From Polynucleobacter sp. 71A-WALBACH (GTDB lineage: Bacteria > Pseudomonadota > Gammaproteobacteria > Burkholderiales > Burkholderiaceae), in contig NZ_JACVOP010000001.1 in assembly GCF_018882365.1 (NCBI RefSeq), positions 248,001 to 312,000 on the forward strand: DNA of 64,000 nucleotides, given 5' to 3'. A model generated the notes under the pieces. The model had not been told where the DNA came from and made no database searches. It saw nothing but the letters and a program-made list of their open reading frames with translations. How positions within the stretch are numbered: position 1 is the first letter of the stretch; each line of letters begins with the position of its first letter. Below are positions 38,730 to 47,907 of the stretch, one piece after another. A program made the position numbers and the translations under genes.

Positions 38730-38753
38730 GTCGCCTCGCTTTTCACTACGGCT

Positions 38754-39365
38754 TTACTTCAGTAGTTCTTTCAAGTCTTGCGCCAAGGTCTCAGGACCTT
38801 GCGCATGCTTGATATAAAGGCGTAAACGTCCCTCAGGATCGAAGGCATAGCTTCCTGCTGTGTGATCCATGGTGTATGAACCTGGACTCGTGCCAGGTAC
38901 TTTCTTGTAATAAATCTTAAAGTCCTTGGTCACTTTTTCTAATGCTGCTTCATCAGCTGGACGTAAACCCAAAAAACGTGCATCGAATGCAGGAACATAC
39001 TGCTTCAAGATGCTTGCACTATCTCGCTCAGGATCTACTGTCACAAACAGCACTTGCACTTTATCGGCCTGAGGGCCCAGTAAGGTCATCACCTGCTGCA
39101 TCTCCGTCAGGGTTGTAGGGCAAATATCAGGGCACTGTGTATAGCCAAAGAACATCACAACCGCTTTGCCTTTAAAGTCAGCTAGCGTTCTTACTTTCCC
39201 ATCTGGATCCAGTAAACTAAAGTCAGTGCCAAATGCCTTGCTGCCAGTAATATCCACATTCTTAAAGCTCTGCTTGGGGCTACAAGCCACCAAAGCCAAA
39301 CCAATCAGCGACAACATAAAGATGTGCGCAATGCGAATGGAAAATGTTGATAAATTCATATTCAT
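38754..39365 (-). CDS. SCO1/SenC copper chaperone for cytochrome c oxidase
   Basis: Delivers copper to the CuA site of subunit II. It has 203 residues with a lipoprotein signal (LVACS lipobox at about residues 25-29) and a thioredoxin-like fold. The copper-binding CxxxC appears as CPDICP at about 77-82. The distal histidine is in MDHTAGSY at about 165-172. It is the last gene of the minus-strand haem/oxidase assembly run SURF1-ctaA-ctaB-sco. Confidence 0.94.
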   Translation of the reverse strand: MNMNLSTFSIRIAHIFMLSLIGLALVACSPKQSFKNVDITGSKAFGTDFSLLDPDGKVRTLADFKGKAVVMFFGYTQCPDICPTTLTEMQQVMTLLGPQADKVQVLFVTVDPERDSASILKQYVPAFDARFLGLRPADEAALEKVTKDFKIYYKKVPGTSPGSYTMDHTAGSYAFDPEGRLRLYIKHAQGPETLAQDLKELLK

Positions 39366-39366
39366 C

Positions 39367-40260
39367 TCAAATGAAATAATGATCGATTAATAGCGCTGCA
39401 AACAGCAGAGATAAATACGTAATCGAAAAACGGAAAGTCTTTTTCGCCAGCGCATCGCTATAAGAAACAAACAAAGCAATCACATAGGCGAGGAACATTA
39501 AACCTAAAATCATGGCAGAGATTAAATACACTATGCCACTCATGCCATAGATATAGGGAAGCAAAGTCGCAGCAATCAAAATTAAGGTATACAACAAGAT
39601 ATTCAGTAACGTAAATCGCTCACCATGAGTGACCGGTAGCATTGGCAAACCACTTTGCACATAGTCATCGCGACGATAAAGCGCCAGAGCCCAAAAATGT
39701 GGAGGGGTCCAAACAAAAATGATCAGCACTAAGAGCCAAGCCTCTGCAGATAAGCCATTGGTGACTGCTGCCCAACCTAAGGCCGGTGGCATGGCGCCAG
39801 AAAGACCGCCAATCACAATATTTTGTGGTGTCGCTGGCTTGAGCAACCAGGTGTAAATCACAGCGTAACCCACAAAAGTTGCTACGGTGAGCCACATAGT
39901 CAATGGATTACAGAAGTTCCATAAGATGACCATTCCCAAACTACCGAGAACAATCGAAAAAATAGTAATGTGAAAAGGCGTCACTTCACCAGTCGCGGAA
40001 GGCCGCCAAGCAGTACGTTTCATCTTGGCATCAACGGCTTGCTCAATCAAACAATTCATTGCAAAGGCAGCGCCCGCCAACAACCAAATACCAACAATGC
40101 CACCAATCAGAACGGGATAAGGAACCATGCCAGGGGTAGCCAAGAACATACCAATCACTGCGCAGAAAACTGCTAGCTGAGTGACGCGGGGCTTAGTGAG
40201 AACCCAATATTGACGCCAACGCGGCATAGCTACAGGAGCAGAAGAAGTAGGGCTACTCAT
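39367..40260 (-). CDS. ctaB: Protoheme IX farnesyltransferase
   Basis: UbiA-type membrane prenyltransferase that makes haem O from haem B. It has 297 residues and about nine membrane helices. The first aspartate-rich loop reads [15 protein letters not shown] (about 69-83), and a second polar loop reads [15 protein letters not shown] (about 195-209), as in the CtaB/CyoE family. Its start overlaps the ctaA stop (ATGA). Confidence 0.96.
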   Translation of the reverse strand: MSSPTSSAPVAMPRWRQYWVLTKPRVTQLAVFCAVIGMFLATPGMVPYPVLIGGIVGIWLLAGAAFAMNCLIEQAVDAKMKRTAWRPSATGEVTPFHITIFSIVLGSLGMVILWNFCNPLTMWLTVATFVGYAVIYTWLLKPATPQNIVIGGLSGAMPPALGWAAVTNGLSAEAWLLVLIIFVWTPPHFWALALYRRDDYVQSGLPMLPVTHGERFTLLNILLYTLILIAATLLPYIYGMSGIVYLISAMILGLMFLAYVIALFVSYSDALAKKTFRFSITYLSLLFAALLIDHYFI

Positions 40261-41387
40261 AATGATTTAACTATCTTAAGATGAATGGGAGCGCTCCAAG
40301 AAGACCATTGAGCCAGACGAACCAAACAGAACACTAATGCAGCAGAACCAGCTGTATGCATTAAAGCGGCAAAGAGTGGCCACTGGAAGACCACATTGGA
40401 AATACCTGTCAGCGCTTGAAGAATTAATAAACCTAACAATAACCTAGCCATCCTACCCATTCCTGACAATGTGGAATTACTCAACTGGAGAGCGCTGATT
40501 CCCAAGAGGCCTAAGGCTGCTATAGCAATCACCGCAAATAAGCGATGCGCCCAATGAATTGTTTGTAAGGCTATAGGGGAAATCGATTCGCCTTGAGCAT
40601 TTAGACCTAGGCCGCGCCATAGAGTAAAGCCCTCTTGCCAAGCCGTTTCTGGTAGAAATGATCCCATGCAAGTTGGAAAATCGGGGCAAGCTAATACAGC
40701 GTAATTCGTACTCACCCATGCACCCAAAAAGATTTGGGTGAATAAAGCCACTGAAGCAAGCAGGAGTAACTTCGCGGAAAGGGGTTTCGTTTGAAAGCGC
40801 AGAATAGAGGAATATTTTTCTTCCCACTCTTGCTGCGCATAAGCTGTCAGACAAGCCAGCAAAGCCAAAGCAAGCATTAAGTGGATGGTCACAATGATAG
40901 GTTGCAATTTGAGTGTTACTGTCCAAGCGCCAAACGCTCCCTGAGTACAAACCAAAACCAATAAGCCGAGACTACCCAACAAAGGCTTCTTACCTAAGCT
41001 CTTTACTTTACTGAATGCGAGGCCCACTTGAATCAAAATTAATGCGCCGACTGTCATTGCTAAATAACGATGAATCATTTCAATCCAAGCCTTGATAACC
41101 GTCACTGGGCCAGTGGGCATATTGGCTTCAGCTAGCTGAATTTCACCAATCGCATGCCATGGGTTCGATGTACCGTAGCAACCAGGCCAATCAGGGCAAC
41201 CTAAACCAGAGTCCGTTAAACGGGTAAAGGCGCCAAAGACAATCAAGTCGAAAGTCATGAAGACCAAAACCCAATTCAGTTTTTGGAAAAAGCTATAGCC
41301 AGGCCTACTCCAGAGGTAAGCCAAAGGTAGGCCAGCAAAGACAATTGCGATTGCAGCTAACTCTGCAAGCAATAACAAACTACTCAT
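40257..41387 (-). CDS. ctaA: Heme A synthase (COX15/CtaA family)
   Basis: Converts haem O to haem A for the a-type oxidase. It has 376 residues and about eight membrane helices in two four-helix halves. Conserved histidines appear in [12 protein letters not shown] (first half), [11 protein letters not shown], and [12 protein letters not shown] and [11 protein letters not shown] (second half). Cysteine pairs are seen in [11 protein letters not shown] and LACPDFPTC. It overlaps the neighbours at both ends by four bases. Confidence 0.95.
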   Translation of the reverse strand: MSSLLLLAELAAIAIVFAGLPLAYLWSRPGYSFFQKLNWVLVFMTFDLIVFGAFTRLTDSGLGCPDWPGCYGTSNPWHAIGEIQLAEANMPTGPVTVIKAWIEMIHRYLAMTVGALILIQVGLAFSKVKSLGKKPLLGSLGLLVLVCTQGAFGAWTVTLKLQPIIVTIHLMLALALLACLTAYAQQEWEEKYSSILRFQTKPLSAKLLLLASVALFTQIFLGAWVSTNYAVLACPDFPTCMGSFLPETAWQEGFTLWRGLGLNAQGESISPIALQTIHWAHRLFAVIAIAALGLLGISALQLSNSTLSGMGRMARLLLGLLILQALTGISNVVFQWPLFAALMHTAGSAALVFCLVRLAQWSSWSAPIHLKIVKSL

Positions 41388-42043
41388 TGCAAATTCTCGC
41401 CTTTACGATTGAGACGTAGTAGCTTCTCAAGATCTTTCTTGATACTGCCAAACTCTTTAGGTGAGTTGGTCACTGGAAAAACCATCATCTTGGCTGGGCT
41501 TGGATCAATCAGCTGAATTTTCTGACCAGTACCATCGCGATTAAGCCAAGCATCAAACTCGGCTTTCAACTTTGGATCGGTAGGCAAACTCAGAATCTGA
41601 AAACCGGCCGTCTTCTGATCGTAGGCTAACAATACTTCTGGATCTACCGGCTTGCCATCGGTATTGACCCATACCAACTGCACGCGACTACTCTCACGCC
41701 CAACAGCAATGCGCAACTGACGCATTAAAAATAAAGCCTCAAGGCAGGATTCATTTTTAATAGTGCATTCACCAGCAGGTCTAGCAACCAGTAAAGTCCA
41801 CTTACCATTAAAGGGAATATCAAACCAAGCAGGATTCACCTCTTGCACAGGCTGAACTAAGGTTCCGAAATTAGTTTTACCGCCCTCAGGTTTAAAGACG
41901 TAATAGGCCAAATAAGAGCCGATTACGGGTGCTGCGCACGCAAGCAATAAAAAAAGCATCTGCAAACGGCCACGGCGAGTCTGCGCATTAATCGCTGCGG
42001 AATCCATTTGCGAAGCTGGGATCAATAATTCTTTATCACTCAC
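41384..42043 (-). CDS. Cytochrome oxidase cluster transmembrane protein of unknown function
   Basis: A 219-residue protein with one membrane helix (about 28-48) and a periplasmic domain that looks thioredoxin-like by pattern: a WTLLV-like strand, then CTIKNESC (two cysteines six residues apart, about 92-99), then an alpha/beta segment. Homologous genes sit between SURF1 and ctaA in other betaproteobacteria. The cysteine pair suggests redox or copper handling in oxidase assembly; this is inference. It is coupled at both ends by ATGA overlaps. Confidence 0.75.
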   Translation of the reverse strand: MSDKELLIPASQMDSAAINAQTRRGRLQMLFLLLACAAPVIGSYLAYYVFKPEGGKTNFGTLVQPVQEVNPAWFDIPFNGKWTLLVARPAGECTIKNESCLEALFLMRQLRIAVGRESSRVQLVWVNTDGKPVDPEVLLAYDQKTAGFQILSLPTDPKLKAEFDAWLNRDGTGQKIQLIDPSPAKMMVFPVTNSPKEFGSIKKDLEKLLRLNRKGENLQ

Positions 42044-42816
42044 ACTCTATCTCCATTCACAGCAAGCTCTCGCCGATATTTCATGAGCCCATTAATGAGC
42101 CAAAATAAAAATCCAGCCAATGCCAATGCAAACCACTGGAAGGCATAAGCATAATGGCGATCGACTCCATTTGTTGGGGAGGGCCAATTTCTTACTAAAC
42201 CGTCATTTTTATCTGAATTCGATTCTCGAACGATGAACGGCAATTGCTGCCAACCATGACTTTGAGCCTCAAGCGCCAAATCAAAATTCTGCTCAATTCT
42301 AGGGATGGCTTTCGTATCACCCTTTTGACCCAACTCATAAACCCTTCCTGGGTGAGCAAAGGCAACCCCCTCAATAGTCACTTCTGCATCAGCAGTCTTC
42401 ACTGGGGGAAGTTCAATACGGTTTTCGTTATTGCGGGGAGCCCAACCCCGATTAACCCAAAGTACAGACTCCTGGCCATCCAATTTCAGAGGCATCATCA
42501 GGTAAAAGCCGGATTGCCCAGCACTGCCAGCACCACCCTCTGGAATGGGGCGAGGACGATTATCCAGCCAGATTGCCTCTTGTTGAATGAAGCGGCCACG
42601 GGCAACGATACGGCGCTCCAGAGCCTGCTCTAAGGTCAAACTATCGGCATTGGCATTTAATACGGGCAATTGCAATTTGGCAGCCAGGGATTCACCCAGA
42701 CTAATTTTTTGATCCGCCCGATTTAATTGCCAAACGCCTGCTCCACAGCCCACCAAAACCACCAGTAGGGCTGATAAAGTAGCGACAATACGACTAGTAA
42801 TCAAGCTAGAAAACAT
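42040..42816 (-). CDS. SURF1 family cytochrome oxidase assembly protein
   Basis: Inner-membrane factor that helps insert haem A into subunit I. About 258 residues with two membrane helices, one at the N-terminus (about 8-28) and one near the C-terminus (about 225-245). The family motifs GRFIQQEAIWLDNRP and WVNRGWAPR (about 120-128) and a PNNHxxYAFQW-like HYAYAFQWFALA segment are present. The ATG at 42816 is preferred to a GTG two codons earlier. It is divergent from the DUF2909 gene with only 20 bases between starts. Confidence 0.92.
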   Translation of the reverse strand: MFSSLITSRIVATLSALLVVLVGCGAGVWQLNRADQKISLGESLAAKLQLPVLNANADSLTLEQALERRIVARGRFIQQEAIWLDNRPRPIPEGGAGSAGQSGFYLMMPLKLDGQESVLWVNRGWAPRNNENRIELPPVKTADAEVTIEGVAFAHPGRVYELGQKGDTKAIPRIEQNFDLALEAQSHGWQQLPFIVRESNSDKNDGLVRNWPSPTNGVDRHYAYAFQWFALALAGFLFWLINGLMKYRRELAVNGDRV

Positions 42817-42836
42817 ATTCACAGGAGTATTTTGAG

Positions 42837-43049
42837 ATGAAATGGATTATTCCAGTTGCACTACTCATGATTGTAGGAAGCTTAGGATCTGCTCTCTACT
42901 TCATGATGAAAGATAAAGGCGGTAGCTCAAGAATGGTTCAGTCTCTCATGCTGCGTATTGGACTTTCAATAATTCTGTTTCTGGGTATCTTGATTGCCCA
43001 CTACTTTGGCTACATTGAAGCTACCGGAGTTCGGGTGGGTACAAACTAA
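42837..43049 (+). CDS. DUF2909 twin-transmembrane protein
   Basis: A 70-residue protein with two hydrophobic helices (about 4-23 and 40-60) joined by a basic loop (KDKGGSSRMVQ). This is the DUF2909 small membrane protein that is always found in cytochrome oxidase clusters; its function is unknown. A strong AGGAG ribosome site precedes the ATG. It is the only plus-strand gene in the oxidase region and is closed by a terminator. Confidence 0.88.
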   Translation: MKWIIPVALLMIVGSLGSALYFMMKDKGGSSRMVQSLMLRIGLSIILFLGILIAHYFGYIEATGVRVGTN

Positions 43050-43075
43050 GCAATATTCAGCAGCACTCCAAAACA

Positions 43076-43102
43076 AATCGGGGCTTAACGCCCCGATTTT
43101 TT
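43076..43102. terminator. Bidirectional rho-independent terminator
   Basis: A nine-base-pair stem AATCGGGGC / GCCCCGATT with a five-base loop has a T-tract on the plus side and ATTTGTTTT on the minus side. It lies between the convergent ends of the DUF2909 gene and coxC and should serve both. Confidence 0.88.
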
Positions 43103-43108
43103 ATTTCC

Positions 43109-43963
43109 TTACATCCAGTAAACAGCGATGTAGAGACCTAGCCAGACTACGTCAACGAAGTGCCAGTACCAAGCCGCACCCTCAAATGCAAAGTGATTTT
43201 CAGCTGTAAAGTCACCGCGGATCATACGGCGCAACACAATCGCTAGCATCAAGCCACCGAGGAATACGTGGAAGCCGTGGAAGCCAGTCAACATAAAGAA
43301 TGTTGAGCCATAAACACCTGAAGTTAACTTCAAGTTCAGTGCATGGTAAGCGTGGTAATACTCGTAGCCTTGGAAGCATAAGAATACAAAGCCTAAGCCA
43401 ACCGTTGCCGCCAAGCCCATGATCGCTTGCTTCATGTGATTTTCACGAAGCGCGTGGTGGGCATAAGTAACAGTGACACCTGAACTCAAGAGCAATAAAG
43501 TATTGATGGTCGGAATTGGCCATGGACCCATGGTCGTAAATTTCTCTACCAAACCTGCAGGGCCATCATTTGGCCAAACCGCTGTGAAGTTAGGCCAAAG
43601 TAATTTGCTCTCCACATCACCCATCCAAGGCATCGCAATATTGCGCGCGTAAAACAATGCCGCAAAGAAGGCGCCGAAGAACATGATCTCCGAGAAGATG
43701 AACCAAGCCATCGACCAGCGATAAGAAATGTCAACGTTCAAGCCGTTTTTGCCTGCATTAGACTCGGCAATAGTGTCCCCAAACCAGTTGTAGAGAACAA
43801 ATAAAACCCAGAGAACGCCTAAAGCAGTTACGGGACCGCCCCAAGCTGCATGGTTTACCCAGCCAGACATACCGGCGGCAAAAGCGAGTAAACCCAGAGC
43901 CGCTGCAGCTGGATGACTGGATAGTCCAGGAACGAAATAGTAAGGGGTTGAATTGGATGACAT
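43109..43963 (-). CDS. coxC: Cytochrome c oxidase subunit III
   Basis: Seven-helix subunit of the aa3-type oxidase. It has 284 residues from the ATG at 43963, which has GAGAG seven bases upstream; a TTG at 43981 is less likely. Family features: an N-terminal PYYFVPGLSSHP, the SEIMFFGAFFAALFYAR helix, TGFHGFHVFLGGLML, and the C-terminal FEGAAWYWHFVDVVWLGLYI. It is the last gene of the coxB-coxA operon. Confidence 0.96.
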   Translation of the reverse strand: MSSNSTPYYFVPGLSSHPAAAALGLLAFAAGMSGWVNHAAWGGPVTALGVLWVLFVLYNWFGDTIAESNAGKNGLNVDISYRWSMAWFIFSEIMFFGAFFAALFYARNIAMPWMGDVESKLLWPNFTAVWPNDGPAGLVEKFTTMGPWPIPTINTLLLLSSGVTVTYAHHALRENHMKQAIMGLAATVGLGFVFLCFQGYEYYHAYHALNLKLTSGVYGSTFFMLTGFHGFHVFLGGLMLAIVLRRMIRGDFTAENHFAFEGAAWYWHFVDVVWLGLYIAVYWM

Positions 43964-43992
43964 CTTATTCTCTCTATTCAATCAAAAAATAA

Positions 43993-44187
43993 TCAATGGG
44001 ACACAACTGCTTTAACTATCAAGAGGAGTACGCCCATAAAAATCAAGGCACCAACTACTCCCGCAATAATAATGTGGACAAAACTTAATGAAGCAACATC
44101 TTCCTGCAATCCTGATTTTTTACGCACACCCAAAAAAGCCCACAATACAGCGATCATGGATTGCATAAAGGTACTTTTCTTGCTCAT
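43993..44187 (-). CDS. DUF2970 small membrane protein
   Basis: A 64-residue protein with a short amphipathic N-terminus and one C-terminal membrane helix (about 36-60), matching DUF2970, often found between ctaG and coxC in betaproteobacterial oxidase operons. Its function is not known. It overlaps the ctaG stop by four bases. Confidence 0.88.
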   Translation of the reverse strand: MSKKSTFMQSMIAVLWAFLGVRKKSGLQEDVASLSFVHIIIAGVVGALIFMGVLLLIVKAVVSH

Positions 44188-44777
44188 GACACCGATTTCG
44201 ATTTAGGGGTTGTAGAGCCTGCCGGTTGCTGGCCAACACCCAACTCAAAGAAGGTGTAAGACAAAGTGATTGTTTTCACATCAGCAGGCAAGCCCGCATC
44301 AATCACAAACACTACCGGCATCTTCTTCATTTCATGAGCCGCCAAGGTTTGTTGCTGAAAACAAAAACATTCTAATTTAGTAAAAAACTCCATGGCGCTT
44401 TTAGGCGCATAACTTGGAATCGCTTGAGCTTCAACGGGGCGATTCAAATTATTGGTCACCTCGTAGACAATCTCTGTCATTTCGCCTGGATGCACTTCTA
44501 GAAAGTTCTTCACTGGACGAAACGTAAAAGGGCCGCGACTATTGGAGTCAAATTCGATAGTCACCTTACGGGAATAATCAACCTGAGTATTGCCGACTTT
44601 ATTGGCGCTATAAGCTCGGATGCCATAGTCATTCTTGCTAGTGACCACATTAATACCAGTCACTTCACACAAGGCCTTATACATCGGCACTAATGCGTAA
44701 CCAAAACCAAACATCATGACAGAAGCAATCAGGAGTTTCAGCAAGATTTGGCGGTTTATAGAGGCAATAGCGGACAT
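44184..44777 (-). CDS. ctaG: Cytochrome c oxidase assembly protein CtaG (Cox11)
   Basis: Copper chaperone that forms the CuB site in subunit I. It has 197 residues with one N-terminal membrane helix (about 10-30) and a periplasmic immunoglobulin-like domain. The copper-binding ECFCFQQQTL motif is at about 136-145, and YKALCEVTGIN near residue 35. It starts 16 bases after the small assembly gene and is coupled to the DUF2970 gene. Confidence 0.96.
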   Translation of the reverse strand: MSAIASINRQILLKLLIASVMMFGFGYALVPMYKALCEVTGINVVTSKNDYGIRAYSANKVGNTQVDYSRKVTIEFDSNSRGPFTFRPVKNFLEVHPGEMTEIVYEVTNNLNRPVEAQAIPSYAPKSAMEFFTKLECFCFQQQTLAAHEMKKMPVVFVIDAGLPADVKTITLSYTFFELGVGQQPAGSTTPKSKSVS

Positions 44778-44793
44778 GATGATGCGAAGGGCC

Positions 44794-44925
44794 TTAACCC
44801 AGTACGCTCCGCTTAATTACGATGCCAATAAAGAAAATAATGGCAACGCTTAAAAGGATAAAACCCAATCTGCGATTGCTGGCAGATTGGGATTTTTGTG
44901 TAGCTACTTTAGATTCCTGCGGCAT
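44794..44925 (-). CDS. Cytochrome oxidase small assembly protein (43 aa)
   Basis: A 43-codon gene beginning at ATG 44925, 17 bases inside the 3' end of coxA in another frame, and ending 16 bases before ctaG. The product has a polar N-terminus (MPQESKVATQKSQSASNRR), one membrane helix (about 20-37) and a basic end (KRSVLG). Such very short one-helix proteins occur at this exact place in betaproteobacterial oxidase operons. Position, coupling and membrane helix support a real gene; its role in assembly is known only by association. Confidence 0.75.
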   Translation of the reverse strand: MPQESKVATQKSQSASNRRLGFILLSVAIIFFIGIVIKRSVLG

Positions 44926-46528
44926 TTAACTCTGCAGCGTTAGGAGGGGTTTCAAATGTGTGGTGCGGTGCTGGTGAAGGCACAGTCCACTCCAAACCTT
45001 TAGCGCCATCCCATGGCTTCATTGGCGCTTTTTCACCTTTGCCGTTGTAAGCTGGCAAAACAACGAAGAGCAAGAAATAAACCTGGGATAAGCCAAAACC
45101 AAGCGCGCCAATAGAAGCAACCATATTGAAGTCAGCGAACTGAGTTGGGTAATCAGCGTAACGACGTGGCATACCAGCTAAGCCCAAGAAGTGCATTGGG
45201 AAGAAGGTGATGTTAAAGAAAATCATGGAAGTCCAGAAATGGATCTTGCCGCGAGTTTCATTGGCCATGTAGCCAGTCCACTTAGGACACCAGTAATAGA
45301 AGCCAGCAAACATCGCAAACAATGAGCCCGCTACCAACACATAGTGGAAGTGAGCAACAACGTAGTAGGTATCTTGCACACCAATATCAATTGGCGCCAT
45401 CGCCAAGATCAATCCTGTGAAACCACCCATGGTGAACACGAAAATAAAGCCAACTGCCCACAACATTGGAGTTTCGAATGTCATCGAACCCTTCCACATA
45501 GTTGCTACCCAGTTGAAAATTTTCACACCCGTTGGAACCGCGATCAACATAGTGGCGTACATGAAGAACAGTTGACCAGTTACCGGCATACCTGTTGCAA
45601 ACATGTGGTGAGCCCAAACGATGAATGACAAGATCGCAATCGATGCAGTCGCATAAACCATTGAGCTATAGCCAAACAATGTTTTTCTAGAAAAAGCAGG
45701 GATGATTTCACTAACGATTCCAAATGCTGGAAGAATCATGATGTACACCTCTGGGTGACCAAAGAACCAGAAAATATGCTGGAACATAATTGGGTCGCCA
45801 CCGCCAACTGCGGAGAAGAAAGAAGTGCCGAAATGACGGTCTGTGAGAACCATGGTGATTGCGCCAGCCAATACAGGCATTACCGCGATCAACAAATAAG
45901 CTGTGATCAACCAAGTCCAGCAGAACATTGGCATCTTCATCAAGGTCAAGCCAGGAGCGCGCATGTTCAAGATGGTCACGATGATATTAATCGAGCCCAT
46001 GATGGAAGAAGCACCCAATAAGTGGAGTGCAAAAATACCCATATCTAAGCCTGGGCCCATTTGTGAGGTCAATGGAGCATACAAAGTCCAACCGCCAGCA
46101 GGTGCACCACCAGGAGCTAAAAATGATCCAAACAGCAAGCAAGCCGCTACTGGAAGAATCCAGAAGCTAAAGTTATTCATACGGGCAAAGGCCATATCCG
46201 ATGCGCCGATTTGCAAAGGAATCATCCAGTTCGCAAATCCGACGAAGGCCGGCATGATCGCACCGAACACCATTACCAAACCGTGCATGGTAGTTAACTG
46301 GTTAAAGAATTCAGGGCGGAAGAATTGCAAACCTGGCTGGAACAATTCCAAGCGAATGCCCAAAGCCATCACACCACCAGCCAACAGACTGATGAATGAA
46401 AAGATAAGGTACATCGTGCCGATGTCTTTATGGTTGGTTGCGAACAACCAACGACGCCAGCCATGTGGCGTGTGATCATCATGCGCATGGTCGTGTGCGT
46501 GATCGTGGGTAGTAGAGACTGTGCTCAT
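44909..46528 (-). CDS. coxA: Cytochrome c oxidase subunit I
   Basis: Catalytic subunit with haem a and the haem a3-CuB centre. It has 539 residues and 12 membrane helices. The histidine-tyrosine signature WFFGHPEVYIMILPAFG is at about 250-266, HHMFATGMP near 304, and the haem ligands lie in VAHFHYVLVAGS at about 388-399. The N-terminus has a histidine-rich run (DHAHDHAHDDH) before the first helix; it could bind metal, but this is not established. It follows coxB by 40 bases. Confidence 0.98.
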   Translation of the reverse strand: MSTVSTTHDHAHDHAHDDHTPHGWRRWLFATNHKDIGTMYLIFSFISLLAGGVMALGIRLELFQPGLQFFRPEFFNQLTTMHGLVMVFGAIMPAFVGFANWMIPLQIGASDMAFARMNNFSFWILPVAACLLFGSFLAPGGAPAGGWTLYAPLTSQMGPGLDMGIFALHLLGASSIMGSINIIVTILNMRAPGLTLMKMPMFCWTWLITAYLLIAVMPVLAGAITMVLTDRHFGTSFFSAVGGGDPIMFQHIFWFFGHPEVYIMILPAFGIVSEIIPAFSRKTLFGYSSMVYATASIAILSFIVWAHHMFATGMPVTGQLFFMYATMLIAVPTGVKIFNWVATMWKGSMTFETPMLWAVGFIFVFTMGGFTGLILAMAPIDIGVQDTYYVVAHFHYVLVAGSLFAMFAGFYYWCPKWTGYMANETRGKIHFWTSMIFFNITFFPMHFLGLAGMPRRYADYPTQFADFNMVASIGALGFGLSQVYFLLFVVLPAYNGKGEKAPMKPWDGAKGLEWTVPSPAPHHTFETPPNAAELNAAGI

Positions 46529-46568
46529 GGATTACTCCGGTTTAGTTTGATCTGTATTAATAAATGAA

Positions 46569-47726
46569 TTACTTGCCAGCGCGCGCAGAAACAATATCTT
46601 GGGTCTGAATCACTTCACCCGTTTTATTGCCCCAAGCATTGCGGGTATATGTCATAACTGCAGCAATGTCGCCATCAGAAATCACACCAGCCCACTTCGG
46701 CATTGCACCTTTGCCATTGATGAGAATGTTGTACTGACCGGCTTTTGGTCCATTAACTACTTTGCTGCCATCCAACGCCGGGAAAGCGCCTGCTCCCTTG
46801 CCGTTAGGCTGATGACATGCTGCGCAATTGGCCGCATAAACTTTAGCACCACGCTCTTTTTGTTCGTCCAAGGTATAAACCTTAGTAGGATCATCAGAGG
46901 CCGCGCCCATTTCTTTTTTCTTCTCTTCTACCCACTTTGTATAGTCCTCTTGCGAAACTACTTTGACTACGATAGGCATAAAGGCATGTTCGGCACCACA
47001 CAACTCTGAACACTGCCCGCGGAAAGTGCCGATTTTGTCAGCGCGGAACCAAGCATCACGCACAAAACCAGGGATCGCATCTTGCTTAACGCCAAATGCA
47101 GGAATAGTCCAAGAGTGGATCACGTCATTAGCGGTAGTAATCATGCGAATTTTTTTACCGACCGGTACAACCATCTCGTTATCCACTTCCATCAAATACG
47201 TATTTGATTTAGGGGCTAAGTTATTGATGGCTTCACGTGATGTAGACAGGGTGGATAAGAAGCTGATGCCCTCACCCTCGCCTTTAATGTAGTCATATCC
47301 CCATTTCCACTGGTAACCAGTGGTCTTAATAGTGATATCAGAATTGGTAGTGTCTTTCATCGCAACAACAGTTTTTGTTGCTGGCAAAGCCATGCCGATA
47401 ACAATTAACAATGGGATAACTGTCCAGATAATCTCAACAGTGGTGCTTTCATGGAAGGAGGCAGATTTGGCGCCTAAGGATTTGCGATGCTTAAGGATGG
47501 AATAAAACATCACCCCAAAAACGCCCACAAAAATCACTGCGCAAATGATCAACATCATCCAATGCAACCAATGGATTTCTTGCATGATTTTGGTTGCCGG
47601 GGCAGTGAAATTTAACTGCATGACAGCTGGGCCGCCTGGCATATTTTCAGCCGCTTGTGCAAATGCAGTGCCAAAGGCTGCTACTAAATAGAGCGAAGCC
47701 CTAGTGACTTTTCCAAATAAATTCAT
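46569..47726 (-). CDS. coxB: Cytochrome c oxidase subunit II with fused cytochrome c domain
   Basis: It has 385 residues. A signal peptide (cut after AQA, about 25) and two membrane helices (about 50-75 and 95-115) precede a cupredoxin domain. Its CuA motif CSELCGAEHAFMPIVV is at about 236-251. A C-terminal cytochrome c domain (about 285-385) carries the haem motif CAACH (about 303-307). This is the caa3-like form that carries its own electron donor. It is first in the coxB-coxA-ctaG-coxC operon. Confidence 0.97.
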   Translation of the reverse strand: MNLFGKVTRASLYLVAAFGTAFAQAAENMPGGPAVMQLNFTAPATKIMQEIHWLHWMMLIICAVIFVGVFGVMFYSILKHRKSLGAKSASFHESTTVEIIWTVIPLLIVIGMALPATKTVVAMKDTTNSDITIKTTGYQWKWGYDYIKGEGEGISFLSTLSTSREAINNLAPKSNTYLMEVDNEMVVPVGKKIRMITTANDVIHSWTIPAFGVKQDAIPGFVRDAWFRADKIGTFRGQCSELCGAEHAFMPIVVKVVSQEDYTKWVEEKKKEMGAASDDPTKVYTLDEQKERGAKVYAANCAACHQPNGKGAGAFPALDGSKVVNGPKAGQYNILINGKGAMPKWAGVISDGDIAAVMTYTRNAWGNKTGEVIQTQDIVSARAGK

Positions 47727-47816
47727 CTTATTCTCTGTTTATTGTCGTGAACTTCTGTAGCAATACTGCTCCAGATGGTCCAAAAAAGCGGTATCAAGCC
47801 AATACTTCCAGCGCTG

Positions 47817-47845
47817 ATTATAGGGTTAATTGAGTTCCAGAACAA
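47817..47845 (-). promoter_or_regulatory. Predicted sigma-70 promoter of the cox operon
   Basis: On the minus strand, TTGTTC (-35) and TATAAT (-10) are 17 bases apart. The -10 box lies about 90 bases before the coxB ATG, in the 181-base gap after the methyltransferase gene. Spacing and the perfect -10 support it. Confidence 0.6.
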
Positions 47846-47907
47846 ACGGGGTAAACCATGCTTGCTTCAATCTTGGCAATGGTTTAAAAGATAGTAAGCA
47901 CTCACAC

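Noticed and set aside
45903..46475. Plus-strand open frame of 190 codons opposite coxA
   Set aside because: Antisense shadow of the highly conserved coxA; the translation is low in hydrophobic order and matches nothing.
47852..47886. Inverted repeat TAAACCAT / ATGGTTTA after the methyltransferase gene
   Set aside because: An 18-base loop and no T-tract on either side; too weak to call a terminator.
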